A stretch of DNA of 64,000 nucleotides from contig NZ_CP022743.1 in NCBI RefSeq assembly GCF_002257585.1, positions 744,001 through 808,000 on the forward strand, written 5' to 3'. Shown in pieces: positions 55,845-64,000 of this stretch (its first letter is position 1; every line of letters starts with the position of its first letter). Below the pieces are notes generated by a model, which did not search any database, was not told the origin of the DNA, and saw only the letters and a program-made list of their open reading frames with translations. The position numbers were made by a program, and so were the translations under genes. This DNA comes from Mucilaginibacter xinganensis. GTDB lineage: Bacteria; Bacteroidota; Bacteroidia; Sphingobacteriales; Sphingobacteriaceae.

Positions 55845-55949
55845 ATGTGCGGATATGCAAATGTCCGGATAGCGGAAATATTGTAACAGGTATAAACCGA
55901 AAATGTGCGGATTTGCGTGAATCAAAAGGACATTTGCAAATCCGCACAT
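55845..55949. repeat. GTGCGGAT-type palindrome (22-nt arms)
   Basis: The arms at 55845-55866 and 55928-55949 are complementary at 21 of 22 positions (left arm ATGTGCGGATATGCAAATGT, then CC). A third, direct half copy starts at 55902. It lies between tatC and rpiB. Related half copies occur at 58.9-59.1 kb and 60.1 kb. Confidence 0.7.
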
Positions 55950-55967
55950 CAAGCATCGGAAGTCTTA

Positions 55968-56855
55968 CTAAGAAGCTAATTCTTTAGCCCTGCGTCTTCT
56001 TTCAACCACACCGGCAACTATAATACTTAGCTCATATAAAAATAAAAGCGGTATAGCCACAACGGTCATGGTAAGTGCATCAGGTGTTGGGGTAACTATT
56101 GCGGCAATTATTAATATTATTACAATAGCATAACGCCTGCTGCTGCGCATCAATTTTGGTGTTAAAAAGCCAAGGCTTGAAACTATATAAACTAAAATTG
56201 GCAGTTGGAATACAACACCGGTGGCAAGCGTTAATGTTGCTACTGATGAGATATAAGAGTCGATATCAAATAAATTTTGAATGGTATCACTCACAGTGTA
56301 GCCTGCTAAAAACCTGATCGATAGCGGGGTAATTATAAAGTAACCAAACATTACCCCAACAATAAAGAGCAGAGAGGCGTAAAACACGAAGCCGCTGGCT
56401 GCCTTTCTTTCTTTTTCGTGTAGGGCAGGCTTTATAAACCGCCACAATTCCCAAAAAAGATAGGGAATCCCTAAAACAAGACCAATCATTAACGATGAAT
56501 TGATCTTCAGGGTAAATTGTCCTGCCATCTCTGTATTAATCAAATGGACTTTTATGCTCTCCACACAAAAATCTTTGGCGCTAAATAGTTTCGGTAATAA
56601 GTTTTGGAACAATTCGCCCATATCACACATCATCCGGTATGCCCAGAAGGTGGTATGGGTTGGTGCCATTATGATATTTTCAAAGATCTCATTATACCAG
56701 GCAAAAGCAACAGATGCAAATATAACTACGGCCAGCGCCGCGCGGATAAGGTGCCATCTCAAAGCTTCCAAATGCTCAAAGAATGACATTTCATTTTCTA
56801 ACGTATTCCCTTTATCCTTTATCGCTTTGATTAGCTTATTACCTATGTTGGCCAT
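55968..56855 (-). CDS. tatC: Sec-independent translocase subunit TatC
   Basis: This 295-residue protein starts with MSFFEHLEALRWHLIRA at its first conserved cytoplasmic region and has six transmembrane helices, including the conserved central segment FVFYASLLFIVGVMFGYFIITPLSIRFL. A short N-terminal extension (about 1-22) precedes the family start. TatC binds twin-arginine signal peptides and nucleates the Tat pore. tatA is not adjacent. It follows accC by 69 bp and may share its transcript. Confidence 0.93.
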   Translation of the reverse strand: MANIGNKLIKAIKDKGNTLENEMSFFEHLEALRWHLIRAALAVVIFASVAFAWYNEIFENIIMAPTHTTFWAYRMMCDMGELFQNLLPKLFSAKDFCVESIKVHLINTEMAGQFTLKINSSLMIGLVLGIPYLFWELWRFIKPALHEKERKAASGFVFYASLLFIVGVMFGYFIITPLSIRFLAGYTVSDTIQNLFDIDSYISSVATLTLATGVVFQLPILVYIVSSLGFLTPKLMRSSRRYAIVIILIIAAIVTPTPDALTMTVVAIPLLFLYELSIIVAGVVERRRRAKELAS

Positions 56856-56924
56856 GTTGAAAATAAAAAACCGGCTTAAAGCGCACGGAGCATTTTGTAT
56901 GTTTAATTTTTAAACCCCGGTTGC

Positions 56925-58265
56925 TTATTCAGAATATTCAAAGGTTTCCATAAACTTGGTTGTGAAGTTTCCTGCACGGAAGTTAGGGTCCTTTAAAAGT
57001 TTTAAATGAAATGGTATGGTGGTTTTAACGCCTTCAATAACAAATTCGCTTAACGCACGCTCCATGGTAGCCAAAGCTTCGTCGCGGGTTTGCGCCACAC
57101 AAATAACCTTAGCAATCATTGAATCGTAATTTGGAGGGATCACATAGCCCGAGTAAACATGTGTGTCTATACGAACACCATGACCGCCCGGCGAATGAAA
57201 ATTTGTAATTTTTCCGGGGGACGGACGAAAATTATTGAAAGGGTCTTCGGCATTTATACGGCACTCAATAGCATGCAGTATCGGCTCATAGTTTTTGCCT
57301 GAAATAGGGATCCCTGCTGCAACTTTTATTTGCTCTTTTATTAAATCGAAGTTAATAACCTCTTCGGTAACCGGGTGTTCTACCTGGATGCGGGTATTCA
57401 TCTCCATAAAATAAAAGTTCCGATCCTTATCAACCAAAAACTCTACTGTTCCGGCACCTTCATATTTAACAGCCTTTGCTCCTTTTATAGCAGCCTCGCC
57501 CATTTTTTTACGCAGCTTTTCTGTCATAAAAGGCGAAGGCGATTCTTCAACCAGCTTTTGGTGACGGCGCTGAATAGAACAGTCACGTTCGCTCAAATGG
57601 CAAACTTTACCATATTGGTCGCCAACTACCTGGATCTCTATGTGGCGCGGGTCCTGTACATATTTTTCAAGATACATACCGTCGTTACCGAAAGCAGCAC
57701 CTGATTCAGCACGTGCACTATCCCATGCATTTTCAAATTCTTCGTCCTTCCAAACAATACGCATACCCCTGCCACCGCCACCGGCAGTAGCCTTTAATAT
57801 AACAGGATATCCTATTTTTTTTGCGATATTGATACCTTCCTGTACACCGGTCAGCAAGCCTTCCGAACCGGGAATGCAGGGTACACCGGCCTTTTTCATG
57901 GTTTCTTTTGCTGAAGCCTTATCGCCCATGGCATTGATCTGTGCCGCAGTTGCGCCAATAAATTTTATGCCATATTCTGCGCAAATAGACGAAAACTTTG
58001 CATTTTCTGATAAAAATCCGTAGCCCGGGTGAATAGCATCAGCATTGGTAAGTTCCGCAGCCGAAATAATATTCGGGATGTTTAAATAGGAGTCACGGCT
58101 TGGCGGAGGCCCAATACAAACAGCTTCATCCGCAAAACGTACATGAAGGCTATCCCTGTCGGCAGTTGAATATACAGCTACGGTTTTTATGCCCATTTCC
58201 TTACAGGTGCGAATAATTCGCAAGGCTATTTCTCCCCGGTTAGCTATTAATATTTTTTTAAACAT
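56925..58265 (-). CDS. accC: Biotin carboxylase subunit of acetyl-CoA carboxylase
   Basis: This 446-residue protein matches AccC from [21 protein letters not shown] to the end: ATP-grasp motifs ([14 protein letters not shown]), [46 protein letters not shown] and the C-terminal lid. It carboxylates biotin on AccB with ATP and bicarbonate, the first half of malonyl-CoA synthesis. accB lies upstream across a 147-bp gap filled by a palindrome. Confidence 0.96.
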   Translation of the reverse strand: MFKKILIANRGEIALRIIRTCKEMGIKTVAVYSTADRDSLHVRFADEAVCIGPPPSRDSYLNIPNIISAAELTNADAIHPGYGFLSENAKFSSICAEYGIKFIGATAAQINAMGDKASAKETMKKAGVPCIPGSEGLLTGVQEGINIAKKIGYPVILKATAGGGGRGMRIVWKDEEFENAWDSARAESGAAFGNDGMYLEKYVQDPRHIEIQVVGDQYGKVCHLSERDCSIQRRHQKLVEESPSPFMTEKLRKKMGEAAIKGAKAVKYEGAGTVEFLVDKDRNFYFMEMNTRIQVEHPVTEEVINFDLIKEQIKVAAGIPISGKNYEPILHAIECRINAEDPFNNFRPSPGKITNFHSPGGHGVRIDTHVYSGYVIPPNYDSMIAKVICVAQTRDEALATMERALSEFVIEGVKTTIPFHLKLLKDPNFRAGNFTTKFMETFEYSE

Positions 58266-58281
58266 GTTGTTCTAGTTAAGT

Positions 58282-58393
58282 GGTTGATTAAGTTAAGAGG
58301 CTGATTAGGTTACCGGCCGCTTAATATCAACTTTAAGTTTTATCAGCAAATTATTTTAAATAGTTGACGAGCGAACCACTCACTTAATCAACC
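58282..58393. repeat. Long GTTGATTAAGT-type palindrome (copy 3)
   Basis: GGTTGATTAAGT (58282-58293) and its exact complement (58382-58393) bound a region with further imperfect pairs, between accB and accC. It begins 19 bp after the accB stop. Confidence 0.65.
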
Positions 58394-58412
58394 ATTCAAC
58401 GTAACCAACTAA

Positions 58413-58877
58413 TTACATTGGTTCAACCAAAAATAGCGGCTGGTCATATTCAACCGGAGATGCGTTATCAACCAGTATTTTTACAATACGGCCTGAAACT
58501 TCCGATTCAATTTCATTAAATAATTTCATTGCTTCAATAATGCAAAGCACTGTCCCTGATTTTATTTCGTCGCCAACATTCACAAAAAGTGGTTTCTCCG
58601 GACTTGCCGAGCGATAGAAAGTTCCTATCATTGGCGATTTTACGGTGACGTAATGAGAGGTATCGGCTACAGGTGCTGCAGCGGGTACAGCCACGGGAGG
58701 CGCTGCAACGTGAGCGGCTAAAGGTGCGGCGTTAACATCAGGTACTGTTGCGTTCACAATGGTTGCAACCTGGTTGGTTTTTATTGTGATCTTAAAGTTT
58801 TCCTGCTCTATTGAAACTTCGTTTACTCCTGATTTGGAAACAAAGCGTATAAGATCCTGAATTTGTTTAATATCCAT
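58413..58877 (-). CDS. accB: Biotin carboxyl carrier protein of acetyl-CoA carboxylase
   Basis: This 154-residue protein has an N-terminal helical segment, an alanine/proline/valine-rich linker (about 48-70) and a C-terminal biotinyl domain with [11 protein letters not shown]118 is the biotinylation site. It carries carboxybiotin between AccC and the carboxyltransferase. It lies downstream of the fabH pair and upstream of accC, within the lipid cluster. Confidence 0.96.
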   Translation of the reverse strand: MDIKQIQDLIRFVSKSGVNEVSIEQENFKITIKTNQVATIVNATVPDVNAAPLAAHVAAPPVAVPAAAPVADTSHYVTVKSPMIGTFYRSASPEKPLFVNVGDEIKSGTVLCIIEAMKLFNEIESEVSGRIVKILVDNASPVEYDQPLFLVEPM

Positions 58878-58919
58878 GCTCGGGGGTTAATTGGTTTTGG
58901 ATAAAGTTATATGATAATG

Positions 58920-59105
58920 TGCAGATGTGCAAACTTCAAATTCGTGAATTCCGAAGGTGCAAATGTGCAATTGTTTTTTAATTAGTTAATTAATAGTTGG
59001 TTTATAAAGGTAAACGATGCCAATTTAATAATGTTTTTGTTTTGAAATGTTAGCGGTGCAAAATAAGAAAATTTAAATCATTCGCACACCAATCATTCGC
59101 ACATT
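58920..59105. repeat. GTGCAAATGTGC-type palindromic repeat
   Basis: GTGCAGATGTGCAAA and GTGCAAATGTGCAAT on the left face ATTCGCACA and ATTCGCACATTTACACAT on the right. It fills most of the gap between accB and the first fabH and is related to the 55.8-kb palindrome. Confidence 0.55.
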
Positions 59106-59111
59106 TACACA

Positions 59112-60101
59112 TCAGTAGGCCCATTTTAAATAGATTGATCCCCAGGTGAAGCCACCGCCAAAAGCAGCCAGGATCAGATTGTCGCCTTTTTTAAACTTAT
59201 CTTCCCACTCCCATAAACAAAGCGGAATTGTTCCGTTAGTGGTATTGCCATACCTTTCAATGTTTATAATAACCTTATCGGCAGTAACACCTGTACGGTT
59301 AGCGGTGGCGTCAATAATGCGTTTGTTAGCCTGATGTGGCACCAGCCATGCAATATCGTCTGCATTAAGATGATTGCGTTCCATCACCTCGGCAGCTACA
59401 TCGGCCATTTTGGTTACCGCAAATTTAAAAACTGCCTGGCCTTCCTGGTAGGCAAAGTGCTCAAGCGCGTCTACTGTTTCATGCGTTGCCGGTTTTACCG
59501 AGCCGCCTGCCTTTTGGTGCAGGTATGCCACCCCGGAACCATCGCTCCTTAAGATAGAATCGATAATGCCGTTTCCTTCCTCATTGGGCTCCAGCAGCAC
59601 CGCGCCGCAGCCATCCCCAAAAATAATACAGGTGGCACGGTCTTTATAATTGGTTATTGACGACATTTTATCGCCGCCCACCACCAAAACTTTTTTATGC
59701 TTGCCGCTTTCAATAAATTGCGAAGCGGTTGCAAGGCCAAATAAAAAACCTGAGCAGGCGGCCTGCAGGTCATAACCCCATGCATTCTTAGCCCCAATTT
59801 TATCAGCCAGTATGTTTGCCGTAGCAGGAAAAACCCTATCGGGTGTAGTTGTGCAAAAAATAATCAGGTCAAGTTCATCAGCACCTATCCCACGTTTTTT
59901 TAACAATGCCTCAACAGCCGGAACGGCCATGTCTGATGTACCCAGCCCTTCTCCTTTTAGTATTCTTCGTTCTTTAATACCTGTACGCGTAGTTATCCAC
60001 TCGTCATTAGTATCTACCATTGTTTCCAGCTCCTTGTTGGTTAGTATGTAATCGGGTACGTAACCATGTACAGCTGTAATAGCAGCATGAATTTTACTCA
60101 T
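59112..60101 (-). CDS. fabH: Beta-ketoacyl-ACP synthase III (copy 1)
   Basis: This 329-residue protein has the complete KASIII triad: C116 in AACSGFLFG, the histidine in PHQANKRI and the asparagine in YGNTTNGT. It condenses an acyl-CoA primer with malonyl-ACP to start fatty-acid chains; in this phylum branched primers from the E1-type dehydrogenases are typical. It is almost identical to the next gene upstream, with a few scattered changes (for example QAACSG against QATCSG and differing residues near 190-215), so the pair arose by tandem duplication. Confidence 0.95.
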   Translation of the reverse strand: MSKIHAAITAVHGYVPDYILTNKELETMVDTNDEWITTRTGIKERRILKGEGLGTSDMAVPAVEALLKKRGIGADELDLIIFCTTTPDRVFPATANILADKIGAKNAWGYDLQAACSGFLFGLATASQFIESGKHKKVLVVGGDKMSSITNYKDRATCIIFGDGCGAVLLEPNEEGNGIIDSILRSDGSGVAYLHQKAGGSVKPATHETVDALEHFAYQEGQAVFKFAVTKMADVAAEVMERNHLNADDIAWLVPHQANKRIIDATANRTGVTADKVIINIERYGNTTNGTIPLCLWEWEDKFKKGDNLILAAFGGGFTWGSIYLKWAY

Positions 60102-60222
60102 TTTTGTTTTTTTACTCTAAAGTATTGCTGATGTAAGGTGTGAAAATCTCAAATGTGCGGACTAAAATTATAAAATTATTTTATATCTGCATCGGCATTC
60201 TCAACATCCCTGAACCTTTACA

Positions 60223-61212
60223 TTAATAAGCCCATTTTAAATAGATCGATCCCCAGGTAAATCCACCGCCAAAGGCAGCGATTATAAGGTTGTCGCCTTT
60301 CTTGAATTTATCTTCCCACTCCCACAAGCACAACGGCAATGTCCCGTTTGTTGTGTTACCGTATTTTTCAATATTTATAATCACCTTATCGGCGCTGACA
60401 CCGGTGCGGCTTGCCGTTGCATCAATAATACGCTTGTTGGCCTGGTGCGGCACCAGCCATGCAATATCATCTGCTTTCAGGTTATTGCGTTCCATAACTT
60501 CAGCAGCAACTTCGGCCATATTGGTTACCGCAAATTTGAACACGGTTTGCCCTTCCTGGTACAGGTAGTGTTCTCGGTTGTCAATTGTTTCGTGCGAAGT
60601 TGGTCTTGCCGATCCTCCTGCCTTTTGATGCAAAAAGGGAAGCCCGGCCCCATCACTCTTTAAAACAGAATCAATAATTCCGTTTCCTTCGTCATTTGGT
60701 TCCAATAAAACCGCACCGCAGCCATCGCCAAAAATAATGCAGGTTGCACGGTCGGTATAATCAATCATTGACGACATTTTATCGCCGCCAACTACCAATA
60801 CTTTTTTATGCTTGCCGCTTTCAATAAACTGCGAACCTGTTGCCAGGCCAAATAAGAAGCCTGAACAGGTAGCCTGCAAGTCGTAACCCCAGGCATTTTT
60901 AGCCCCAATTTTATCGGCCAATATGTTTGCTGTGGCAGGGAATACACGGTCCGGGGTGGACGTGCAAAATATGATCAGATCAATTTCATCGGCACCGATG
61001 CCGCGTTTTTTTAGCAAGCCATTCACAGCGGGTACTGCCATGTCTGAGGTGCCCAATCCTTCGCCCTTCAGTATCCTTCGTTCCTTGATACCTGTACGGG
61101 TGGTTATCCACTCATCATTGGTATCCACCATCGTTTCCAGTTCGTGATTAGTTAGTACATATTCGGGCACGTAACCATTCACAGCTGTAATAGCAGCATG
61201 AATTTTGTTCAT
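60223..61212 (-). CDS. fabH: Beta-ketoacyl-ACP synthase III (copy 2)
   Basis: The ATG at 61212 (MNKIHAAIT) gives 329 residues; the TTG two codons upstream is not conserved. The active site is intact (C116, [16 protein letters not shown]). Compared with copy 1, differences cluster in the region about 190-220 ([21 protein letters not shown] against [21 protein letters not shown]), which lines the substrate side, so the two may differ in primer preference. It starts 12 nt after the plsX stop. Confidence 0.95.
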   Translation of the reverse strand: MNKIHAAITAVNGYVPEYVLTNHELETMVDTNDEWITTRTGIKERRILKGEGLGTSDMAVPAVNGLLKKRGIGADEIDLIIFCTSTPDRVFPATANILADKIGAKNAWGYDLQATCSGFLFGLATGSQFIESGKHKKVLVVGGDKMSSMIDYTDRATCIIFGDGCGAVLLEPNDEGNGIIDSVLKSDGAGLPFLHQKAGGSARPTSHETIDNREHYLYQEGQTVFKFAVTNMAEVAAEVMERNNLKADDIAWLVPHQANKRIIDATASRTGVSADKVIINIEKYGNTTNGTLPLCLWEWEDKFKKGDNLIIAAFGGGFTWGSIYLKWAY

Positions 61213-61224
61213 TCTCAATATTCT

Positions 61225-62163
61225 TTACTGGAAAGCCAGTTTTATTTTATCTGTAAGGCCACTCTCAATCATGTTTTTTGAAAGCAGTACCATGTTTTTT
61301 ATAGCCTCCGGATTTGATATGCCATGGCCAACAACTACAGGCGCATTAATCCCTAATATTGGGCTGCCCCCGTATTGTTCATAATTAAACCGGTCAAAAA
61401 ACTCATCCTTTAATTTCCGCTTCAGGGTAACTACATAAAACGACTCGGCAAGTTTCAATATCACATTACCAGTAAAGCCGTCGCAAACAAAAACGTCAGC
61501 ATGGTCGCCAAATAAATCACGGCCTTCAACGTTACCGGTAAAATTGATAAGTTTCGATTCCTTCATCAGTTGCCAGGCGGCAATACTCAGCAGATTTCCC
61601 TTTTCCTCCTCCTCGCCGATGTTAATTAATGCAACGCGCGGATTGGCAAGGCCATACACATGCTGCACAAATAAACTGCCCAACACCCCAAACTGTAATA
61701 AATATTCAGGTTTGCAATCAGCGTTGGCACCCACATCAATTAAAATACCCAAACCGCCTTCCAGTTTGGGTACAAAACTTGCTATTGCCGGGCGTAAAAT
61801 ACCCGGAATGGATTTCACGCTAAACATAGCACCTACCAGCATAGCACCGCTATTACCGGCTGATGAAAATGCGTCGATGGCGCCCTCTTTAAGTAATTTA
61901 AAACCAACAGAAATACTGGAGTCGGTTTTTTGAACAATTGCTTTTGTAGGGTGCTCGCCCATACCTATCACTTCTGTTGTATGTACAAAATCGAAATGAT
62001 CAGGACTGAAATTATTTTCCTGAAGTATGCTTACAGCTTGGTCTTTATCGCCAATAAGCACCAGTTTCTGGTCGGCAGTTAAAACTTTATAAGCTGCAAT
62101 TGCCCCTAAAACGGTTGCTTTGGGAGCGTAATCACCGCCCATAATATCTAAGCCAATCTTCAT
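61225..62163 (-). CDS. plsX: Phosphate acyltransferase PlsX
   Basis: This 312-residue protein starts MKIGLDIMGGDYAPKATVLGA, the PlsX signature, and carries SAGNSGAMLVGAM, VGANADCKPEYLLQF and the C-terminal GVNAPVVVGHG-like segment (here GINAPVVVGHG). PlsX converts acyl-ACP to acyl phosphate for PlsY, starting phosphatidic acid synthesis at the inner membrane. It sits between rpmF and the fabH pair, the standard order. Confidence 0.96.
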   Translation of the reverse strand: MKIGLDIMGGDYAPKATVLGAIAAYKVLTADQKLVLIGDKDQAVSILQENNFSPDHFDFVHTTEVIGMGEHPTKAIVQKTDSSISVGFKLLKEGAIDAFSSAGNSGAMLVGAMFSVKSIPGILRPAIASFVPKLEGGLGILIDVGANADCKPEYLLQFGVLGSLFVQHVYGLANPRVALINIGEEEEKGNLLSIAAWQLMKESKLINFTGNVEGRDLFGDHADVFVCDGFTGNVILKLAESFYVVTLKRKLKDEFFDRFNYEQYGGSPILGINAPVVVGHGISNPEAIKNMVLLSKNMIESGLTDKIKLAFQ

Positions 62164-62178
62164 ACCAGAAAATTAAAC

Positions 62179-62370
62179 TTAAGCTACAGCTGCTTTCTCA
62201 ATCAGTAATTTACCGTTGTAATATACATTACCGTCAACAGTATAAGCTCTGTGAGGTAAATGTACAGCACCTGTAGTTTTGCAGGTAGTAAGGGTTGGCG
62301 CTACTGCATTATCATGCGTTCTGCGTTTATCTCTCCTTGATTTGGATATTTTACGTTTTGGATGTGGCAT
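62179..62370 (-). CDS. rpmF: Ribosomal protein bL32, zinc-free form
   Basis: This 63-residue protein has the L32 start MPHPKRKISKSRRDKRRTHD and the conserved end. Zinc-binding L32 proteins have two CxxC pairs; here only C30 of those positions is a cysteine and the rest are replaced (TTCKTTGAVH; AYTVDGN), so it should not bind zinc. It is a 50S structural protein, cotranscribed with DUF177 and plsX. Confidence 0.93.
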   Translation of the reverse strand: MPHPKRKISKSRRDKRRTHDNAVAPTLTTCKTTGAVHLPHRAYTVDGNVYYNGKLLIEKAAVA

Positions 62371-62388
62371 AAAACCTGGTATTTATAT

Positions 62389-62910
62389 TTATTTAATCTT
62401 TTTGAGCGCATCCCACCGTGGGTCTGCCTGCTCATCTTTTTCTGTATTTGCCGAAAGCTTATTTAAGCTGTCAAGCATTTCTTTATCACAATAGGGATAG
62501 TTCCCTTCGTTATCACATACGGTTATAAACGGCAACGCTACGTTTATGTATTCATAAATCAACCCCGCTATATTGATCTCGTGATCATTTTTAGTAAGGA
62601 TGATAATCTCTTCGTCGTCACCAATTTCCTCTTCGCTAAACTTAGCTACCTGTTGTTCGTGTATATCCACCGGTTGCGGATATTGCGCCAAACACCTGTC
62701 GCAGTTTGAATCAATTGTACCGGTGATCTGAAAATCCAGGATGATCATAGTCTCCTGCTTTTCCAATTCTACCCTGCAATTTAGGTCGGCTTTTTTTACC
62801 AGCGAATATTCAAATGCGTCGAAAAAAGCATCGTCAACAATATACTCAAACTGGTGCTTCCCCAGTTTCAGGCCGGTAAACGGAATCGAATAATTTCTTA
62901 GCGATTTCAA
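62389..62910 (-). CDS. DUF177 (YceD-like) protein
   Basis: I start at the TTG at 62910 (read as Met; KSLRNYSIPFTGLKLGKHQFEY), where the family begins. An earlier TTG lies inside the TACATTTG promoter box. The 173-residue protein has the DUF177 signature CDRCLAQYPQPVDI and acidic C-terminal segments (SEEEIGDDEEI). YceD homologues are linked to 23S rRNA metabolism, and the gene regularly precedes rpmF. It is the first gene of the lipid cluster. Confidence 0.9.
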   Translation of the reverse strand: MKSLRNYSIPFTGLKLGKHQFEYIVDDAFFDAFEYSLVKKADLNCRVELEKQETMIILDFQITGTIDSNCDRCLAQYPQPVDIHEQQVAKFSEEEIGDDEEIIILTKNDHEINIAGLIYEYINVALPFITVCDNEGNYPYCDKEMLDSLNKLSANTEKDEQADPRWDALKKIK

Positions 62911-62928
62911 TGAGCAACAATTAGCCCG

Positions 62929-62936
62929 CAAATGTA
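62929..62936 (-). promoter_or_regulatory. TACATTTG promoter box of the DUF177-rpmF-plsX unit
   Basis: A perfect TAnnTTTG box 18 nt before the TTG start codon. No well-spaced TTG was found for the -33 site. Confidence 0.55.
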
Positions 62937-63080
62937 AGGATTAAATTGAGAATTGAAAAGTGTTTTTTTAAATAGAGAAATCAGCCTATGGAATCACAGT
63001 TTTTAAACGGAAAAACTTGTTGTTTAAGGTATTTGATATTTATAATATATGACTAGATTTAGAGGCAAAATACTTAAACC

Positions 63081-64000
63081 ATGATTATAAATTTACGCAC
63101 AATTTTATTTTTTATACTTATTTCAGCAAATAGTATTTGTTTGGCAGGGAACAATATTTTTGTCCCGAATACTTTTGACTTAAATATTAAGCGGTTTCCT
63201 GCTGGTGGTAGCACTCCAACAAAAATATCACCGTCGACGAACTATAAAACTTCTGGCTATAATGCAGATCGTCGCAGTTCGGTTGTGGTTAATACGAATG
63301 ATGGGCAATATCCTCCGCCGCAGCTAAGCTACAAAGGCCCCCAGGTTTACCATATAAATGAGACTATACAACCACTGGTGCCCACAAGCAGTAATGTGGG
63401 GCCCGCCGGAAGCATTGCCATTACGGTCGCTGCCTCGGGTATAAACAGCCCCCGGAATGTGACGATCGACACAGCTGGCAACGTGTACTTTTCACAGCTT
63501 GCTGATAATGTTGTAAAAAAAATACCTGCCGGCGGCGGCACCCCAATTACTATAGGAACGGGATTCAACGGACCTGTTGGAGTAGCTGTAGATAAACAGG
63601 GGAACGTTTACGTTGCGGATAACGGGAACAATGTTGTTAAAAAAATTGCAGCTGCTGGCGGTGTAATTACTACTATAGCGTCAGGATTTAATCAGCCATA
63701 TGGCTTAGCTATCGATGCTACCGGTAACTTGTTTGTAACAAACCTTGGTAATGGCTTACTTGAAAAAATACCTGCAGGCGGCGGAACAGTAAAAAATGTT
63801 GGGCCGGCCTTTAATCACCCAACCGGCGTTGCCCTGGATGCAAAGGGAAATATATATGTAAGCGACAACATCACCAATCTGATACAGAAAATCCCTGTAG
63901 GCAGCAATACTGCTATTACACTGGCCAGCAATGTTAATGACCCCTACGGAGTGGCAGTTGACGGCGGCGGCAATGTATATTATGCAGAGTTATACAGCGC
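63081..64000 (+). CDS. Secreted NHL-repeat protein (3' end beyond right edge)
   Basis: The frame opens with ATG at 63081 and stays open to the window end (306 codons and part of the next). A signal peptide (about 1-23, ANSICLAG) precedes an unstructured proline/serine-rich stretch and then NHL-type repeats of about 40 residues, with the core GVAVDKQGNVYVADNGNNVVKKI repeated in four or more variants (NVTIDTAGNVYFSQLADN; GLAIDATGNLFVTNLGNG; GVALDAKGNIYVSDN). NHL repeats form beta-propellers. The function is unknown. Similar Bacteroidota proteins are often very large and end in secretion-sorting domains, which would lie beyond this edge. Confidence 0.88.
   Translation, partial: MIINLRTILFFILISANSICLAGNNIFVPNTFDLNIKRFPAGGSTPTKISPSTNYKTSGYNADRRSSVVVNTNDGQYPPPQLSYKGPQVYHINETIQPLVPTSSNVGPAGSIAITVAASGINSPRNVTIDTAGNVYFSQLADNVVKKIPAGGGTPITIGTGFNGPVGVAVDKQGNVYVADNGNNVVKKIAAAGGVITTIASGFNQPYGLAIDATGNLFVTNLGNGLLEKIPAGGGTVKNVGPAFNHPTGVALDAKGNIYVSDNITNLIQKIPVGSNTAITLASNVNDPYGVAVDGGGNVYYAELYS

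Noticed and set aside
59112..61212. fabH duplication as an assembly artefact
   Set aside because: Substitutions are scattered through both genes and the flanking spacers differ, which a collapsed or duplicated assembly would not give.

Overview
The window looks like a chromosomal segment of a Bacteroidota species, most likely Sphingobacteriaceae (Mucilaginibacter/Pedobacter-like). The evidence is a gldD gliding-motility lipoprotein gene, Bacteroidota-type promoters (TTG-N19/20-TAnnTTTG) in front of tRNA and protein genes, almost no Shine-Dalgarno sequences, a NagB-LmbE fusion, an E1 alpha-beta fusion, DUF3098 beside ftsX and uppP, and many secreted peptidases. It is mostly housekeeping DNA. 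I see no prophage, integrase, transposase, CRISPR array or rRNA operon.

Layout. 1-9.7 kb: M16 peptidase (cut by the left edge), a DUF4440-like protein, tRNA-Pro, the NagB-LmbE fusion, a CocE/NonD hydrolase, an M1 peptidase and a GIN-domain protein. 9.8-17 kb: kup, a GH97 glycosidase, M23 peptidase, rbfA, an NlpE-like lipoprotein and a LolC/E-type permease. 17.0-17.7 kb: an unusual array of related hairpins, with an inverted single copy at 21.4 kb. 17.7-21.1 kb: MBL-fold hydrolase and the divergent oxyR/katA pair with an OxyR-type site. 21.6-22.3 kb: tRNA-Ala and two unusual tRNA-like RNA genes, facing an Lrp/AsnC regulator. 23-28.9 kb: tex, a frameshifted lipoprotein gene, three small two-helix membrane proteins, a phnA remnant and pdhB. 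29-37 kb: S8 protease, ALDH7-type dehydrogenase, TPR protein, ComA-like enzyme and two outer-membrane proteins. 37.3-41.4 kb: a tight operon of mprF and two AcvB/VirJ-family hydrolases. 42-55.8 kb: aroE-gldD, M1 peptidase, hflX, ftsX-DUF3098-uppP, fused E1, DUF4198, lutB, M28 and rpiB. 56-62.9 kb: tatC and the fatty-acid/phospholipid cluster DUF177-rpmF-plsX-fabH-fabH-accB-accC. 63.1 kb to the end: a secreted NHL-repeat protein cut by the right edge.

How the genes work together. The lipid cluster (acetyl-CoA carboxylase subunits, two near-identical KASIII enzymes, PlsX) makes acyl chains and starts phospholipid synthesis. MprF plus two VirJ-type hydrolases probably make and break aminoacylated lipids. 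oxyR/katA is a complete peroxide sensor-effector unit. UppP, FtsX and the M23 peptidase serve the cell wall.

Best candidates for something new: (1) the two tRNA-like RNAs at 21.9-22.2 kb. They have canonical acceptor and T arms, a roughly 40-nt structured variable region supported by base-pair covariation between the copies, and a conserved anticodon arm carrying the 16S anti-Shine-Dalgarno string CACCTCCTT. (2) The hairpin array at 17.0-17.7 kb, with long inverted flanks. (3) The mprF-virJ-virJ operon. (4) Families of long intergenic palindromes placed just after stop codons. Everything here was read by eye; no alignment or database search was run.
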